A stretch of 36,393 nt of DNA from the NCBI GenBank assembly GCA_944389945.1, contig CALXOF010000020.1, positions 1-36,393 of the forward strand, read 5' to 3'. Positions 34,150 through 36,393 of the stretch are shown in pieces (position 1 is the stretch's first letter; every line of letters starts with the position of its first letter). Made by a program: the position numbers and the translations under genes. This DNA is from an uncultured Kiritimatiellota bacterium (GTDB lineage Bacteria > Verrucomicrobiota > Kiritimatiellia > RFP12 > DVOR01). The notes beneath the pieces are model-generated. The model saw nothing but the letters and a program-made list of their open reading frames with translations. It was not told the DNA's origin and did not search any database.

Positions 34150-35352
34150 ATGAGCACCTATCTCAAAGACTATCCCGATGAAAACGGTTTCTTCGGCCCC
34201 TACGGCGGCATGTACGTCCCCGACCGCCTCAAGGACGAGATGAAGAAAATCGCCGAGGCCTACTACACCATTGGCCGTTCCTTCGACTTCGTCTCCGAGC
34301 TCCGCCGTATCCGCCGCCACTTCCAGGGCCGCCCCACCCCCGTCTACTACTGCCGCAACCTCAGCAAGCAGCTCGGCGGGAACATCTTCCTCAAGCGTGA
34401 AGACCTCAACCACTCCGGTGCCCACAAAATCAACCACTGCATGGGCGAGGTCATGCTCGCCAAATACATGGGTAAGAAGCGTGTCATCGCCGAGACCGGT
34501 GCCGGCCAGCATGGCGTCGCCATGGCCACCGCCGCGGCTTACTTCGGCCTCCCCTGCGACATCTACATGGGCGCGGTCGATATCGCCAAACAGCACCCCA
34601 ACGTTGTGCGCATGAAGATCCTCGGTGCCAACGTCATCCCCGTCACCGACGGCCAGCAGACCCTCAAAGAAGCCGTCGATGCCGCCTTCGAGGCCTACCT
34701 CAAAGACCCCGAGAACACCCTCTACTGCATCGGCACCGTCGTTGGCCCCCACCCCTTCCCCATGATGGTGCGTGACTTCCAAAAGGTCGTCGGCGAGGAG
34801 GCTCGCGAGCAGTACCTCGACATGATGGGCGAACTCCCCGACGCCGTCTGTGCCTGCGTCGGCGGTGGCTCCAACGCCATCGGCATCTTCTGTGGCTTCC
34901 TTGACGACCCCGTCAAGCTCTACGGCGTCGAGCCTCTCGGACACGGTCCCAAACCCGGTGACAACGCCGCCTCCCTCACCCTCGGCAAGCCCGGCATCCT
35001 CCACGGCTTCAAGAGCTACACCCTCGAGAATCCCGATGGCTCCGCCATGCCCGTCTACTCCGTCGCCTCTGGTCTCGACTACCAGTCCGTCGGCCCCGAG
35101 CACGCTTGGCTCAAGGACCAAGGCCGCGTGGAATACGTCACCGCCGATGACACCGAAGCCCTCAAGGCCTTCTTCGCGCTCTCCCGGTCCGAAGGCATCA
35201 TCCCCGCCCTCGAATCCTCCCACGCCGTCGCCTACGCCATCCGTTACGCCAAGGAGCACCCCCACTCCTCCATCCTCGTCAACCTCTCCGGTCGCGGCGA
35301 CAAGGACATCGATTACGTCGTTGAGCGCTACGGTCTCGGCGAGAACCTCTGA
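34150..35352 (+). CDS. trpB: Tryptophan synthase beta chain
   Basis: PLP enzyme joining indole and serine to make tryptophan. The 400-aa length matches TrpB1. Motifs are [38 protein letters not shown] with PLP Lys93, [40 protein letters not shown] for the phosphate, [14 protein letters not shown]-like [24 protein letters not shown] and NLSGRGDKD. It lies 16 nt after parA with only a weak AGGA before ATG 34150. No trpA or other trp gene is in the window, so the alpha partner must be elsewhere. A strong hairpin terminator follows the stop by 18 nt. Confidence 0.96.
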   Translation: MSTYLKDYPDENGFFGPYGGMYVPDRLKDEMKKIAEAYYTIGRSFDFVSELRRIRRHFQGRPTPVYYCRNLSKQLGGNIFLKREDLNHSGAHKINHCMGEVMLAKYMGKKRVIAETGAGQHGVAMATAAAYFGLPCDIYMGAVDIAKQHPNVVRMKILGANVIPVTDGQQTLKEAVDAAFEAYLKDPENTLYCIGTVVGPHPFPMMVRDFQKVVGEEAREQYLDMMGELPDAVCACVGGGSNAIGIFCGFLDDPVKLYGVEPLGHGPKPGDNAASLTLGKPGILHGFKSYTLENPDGSAMPVYSVASGLDYQSVGPEHAWLKDQGRVEYVTADDTEALKAFFALSRSEGIIPALESSHAVAYAIRYAKEHPHSSILVNLSGRGDKDIDYVVERYGLGENL

Positions 35353-35370
35353 CCGTTCACAAGGTAAACA

Positions 35371-35402
35371 AAAAGGGCTCGCCTTCGCAGGTGGGCCCTT
35401 TT
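35371..35402. terminator. Bidirectional rho-independent terminator between trpB and tRNA-Pro
   Basis: A stem of about 13 bp (AAAAGGGC... / ...GCCCTTTT, two wobble pairs inside) around a TTCGCA loop, flanked by T-rich sequence on the right and A-rich on the left. It can stop trpB from the left and the tRNA from the right. Confidence 0.85.
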
Positions 35403-35408
35403 GTTTAG

Positions 35409-35485
35409 TGGTCGGAGCGGCGGGATTTGAACCCGCGACCATCTGCTCCCAAAGCAGATGCGCTACCAGGCTGCGCTACACTCCG
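35409..35485 (-). tRNA. tRNA-Pro (anticodon UGG)
   Basis: On the minus strand the 77-nt sequence folds as a full cloverleaf. The acceptor stem CGGAGUG/CGCUCCG has one wobble pair, the D-arm contains AGCGCAGCCUGGUAGCGC, and the anticodon stem UCUGC/GCAGA has loop UUUGGGA (anticodon UGG). The T-arm is GCGGGUUCAAAUCCCGC, then discriminator A and an encoded CCA. The elongated D-loop start is typical for proline tRNAs. Confidence 0.95.
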
Positions 35486-35546
35486 TGAGAAATCGCCGCA
35501 TAGTGTACCACATTTCCTGCTCCCCGTCTCTCACAAATGCGATTGC

Positions 35547-36227
35547 TTATTTTGCGGGCTGGTAGCGGAGCCAAACCGCGCCGGAAGGAAGCGCCTGCGC
35601 GGACTTGAGCGTAAGCGCGATGGGCTCGGCGTCTTGGGGAAGGCCATCAAAGACAGGCGGGAATCCCGCACGGCCATCGACACCCAAACCGATGAGCAAA
35701 CTGATTTCATCAAGTAACCCGGCGGCCAGAAAGGCGGTGTTGATGGTGGGACCTCCCACCACGGCCAAACGCTTGATACCAAATTCCGTCGCGAGTACCT
35801 TCATCGCGCGAGACAAGTCAATCTGCTTTTCGCCACAGACGATCCACGAGACGGAGCACGCGGTCAGATAGGCAAGGTATTCCTTCGGCGCCTGCGCGGA
35901 CGTAAGGATGAGGTGAGGCTTCTCCGCGTCCGCGTCGTCCGGCCAGAGCAACGTACCCTTGGTGTCGACGACAATCTCATAGGCCGCGGCACCGCGATTC
36001 TTGGCGAAGGCCTCGTGCCCGATGGGCGTGGAATCCTTGGGCTCATAGCGGCCGGGAAGGGCAAGCTCGAGTTCTGCGGTGACGCGCCCGCTGAGGGTGT
36101 TGGGCGTGTCAAGAACCTCAAGTGTACCATAATAGTCATCGACACCATGCAGTTTGGCGGTCATGGCGCAGTCGATGCGCCCATCGATGGAGGTCATCAT
36201 ATGACAAACAATGTAAGGACGATTCAT
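35547..36227 (-). CDS. RibD C-terminal/dihydrofolate-reductase-fold reductase
   Basis: A 226-aa protein of the RibD-C/DHFR-like NADPH reductase family. The opening PYIVCHMMTSIDGRID matches the family's S-x-DG start. Residues near 155-200 carry RLAVVGGPTINTAFLAAGLLDEISLLIGLGVDGR, the NADPH-binding GGP and the GL-x-DE element. There is no deaminase domain, so it is a stand-alone reductase, possibly in riboflavin or pterin chemistry; the substrate is unknown. I chose ATG 36227 because GAGGAAG lies just upstream; a start at 36263 would place that site inside the gene. It is transcribed towards the tRNA gene. No partner gene is visible in the window. Confidence 0.82.
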   Translation of the reverse strand: MNRPYIVCHMMTSIDGRIDCAMTAKLHGVDDYYGTLEVLDTPNTLSGRVTAELELALPGRYEPKDSTPIGHEAFAKNRGAAAYEIVVDTKGTLLWPDDADAEKPHLILTSAQAPKEYLAYLTACSVSWIVCGEKQIDLSRAMKVLATEFGIKRLAVVGGPTINTAFLAAGLLDEISLLIGLGVDGRAGFPPVFDGLPQDAEPIALTLKSAQALPSGAVWLRYQPAK

Positions 36228-36274
36228 AGGGCTTCCTCTGAGAAAATTAAAACCTGATGGCAAAGAACGGATAC

Positions 36275-36305
36275 ACTATAACACTGGAGCGAACTCCACC
36301 AGCAA
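36275..36305 (-). promoter_or_regulatory. Candidate promoter for the RibD-C-like gene
   Basis: On the minus strand TTGCTG (36305-36300), a 19-bp spacer ending in TGT, and TATAGT (36280-36275), an extended -10. The spacer holds the hairpin TGGAG-TTCG-CTCCA (36285-36298), a possible operator. No other feature is visible to the window end. Confidence 0.5.
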
Positions 36306-36393
36306 GCCTTTTTATAAGGTAGATTGCAAGCGAAATCGTACAATTTTTTAGGCAGCAGCTGAAAAAGCTTCATTTGCGGTCTTTCCTTTCAGA

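Overview
This window looks like chromosomal DNA of a GC-rich Gram-negative (diderm) bacterium. It carries bamA and skp for outer-membrane assembly, dxr (MEP isoprenoid pathway), cdsA, rpoD, dnaB, metK, glgP, parA and trpB. The mix of a small RRM protein beside rpoD, an rpoD with a long Lys/Ala-rich head, and intergenic DNA packed with modular repeats (GCAGATT boxes, TAGGACATA tandem units, a REP-like GCCGTGGAAGG element) fits the PVC group, perhaps Kiritimatiellota/Verrucomicrobia. That placement is inference, not demonstrated.

Layout. (1) 364-7040: one tight operon of cdsA, dxr, manA, an AsmA-like membrane protein, an S-adenosylhomocysteine-hydrolase-like NAD protein and an MTA/SAH deaminase-like amidohydrolase. 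(2) 7263-9693: metK and a secreted alkaline phosphatase. Blocks 1 and 2 together suggest SAM synthesis and recycling. (3) 10306-15631: rpoD, an RRM RNA-binding protein and glycogen phosphorylase, closed by a strong terminator. (4) 16233-25254: an accessory, visibly AT-richer and mosaic four-gene operon. It encodes a membrane-anchored coiled-coil protein, a membrane-anchored coiled-coil McrB-like AAA+ protein, a large McrC-like (DUF2357-like) protein and a Upf1-like SF1 helicase fused to a C-terminal Vsr/PD-(D/E)XK-like nuclease. The organisation matches coiled-coil nuclease tandem (CoCoNuT, McrBC-derived type IV) defence systems. (5) 26097-32816: dnaB, bamA, skp, hisI and a double glycosyltransferase-2 protein. 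(6) 33336-35352: parA and trpB, then a tRNA-Pro and a RibD-C/DHFR-like reductase on the minus strand.

The gene-free stretches are unusually rich. A 463-bp non-autonomous element (32820-33282) has 16-bp terminal inverted repeats and an 11-bp target duplication that includes the stop codon of the upstream gene. A 94-bp element with two 12-bp direct repeats exactly 68 bp apart occurs three times (9950-10043 minus, 25284-25377, 32961-33054). A four-copy REP-like palindromic element, a 23-bp iteron-like array upstream of the defence operon, and an operator-like inverted repeat in the rpoD leader are also present. The best promoter candidate before each likely operon start has an extended -10 (TGn plus TAnnnT) with a weak -35. 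For parA it lies so close to the ATG that a leaderless mRNA is predicted.

How the parts work together: the housekeeping genes are arranged in short-gap or overlapping operons, and the defence operon sits between repeat-rich gaps as an insertion-prone accessory locus. All functional calls rest on motifs read by eye; no database search was possible.
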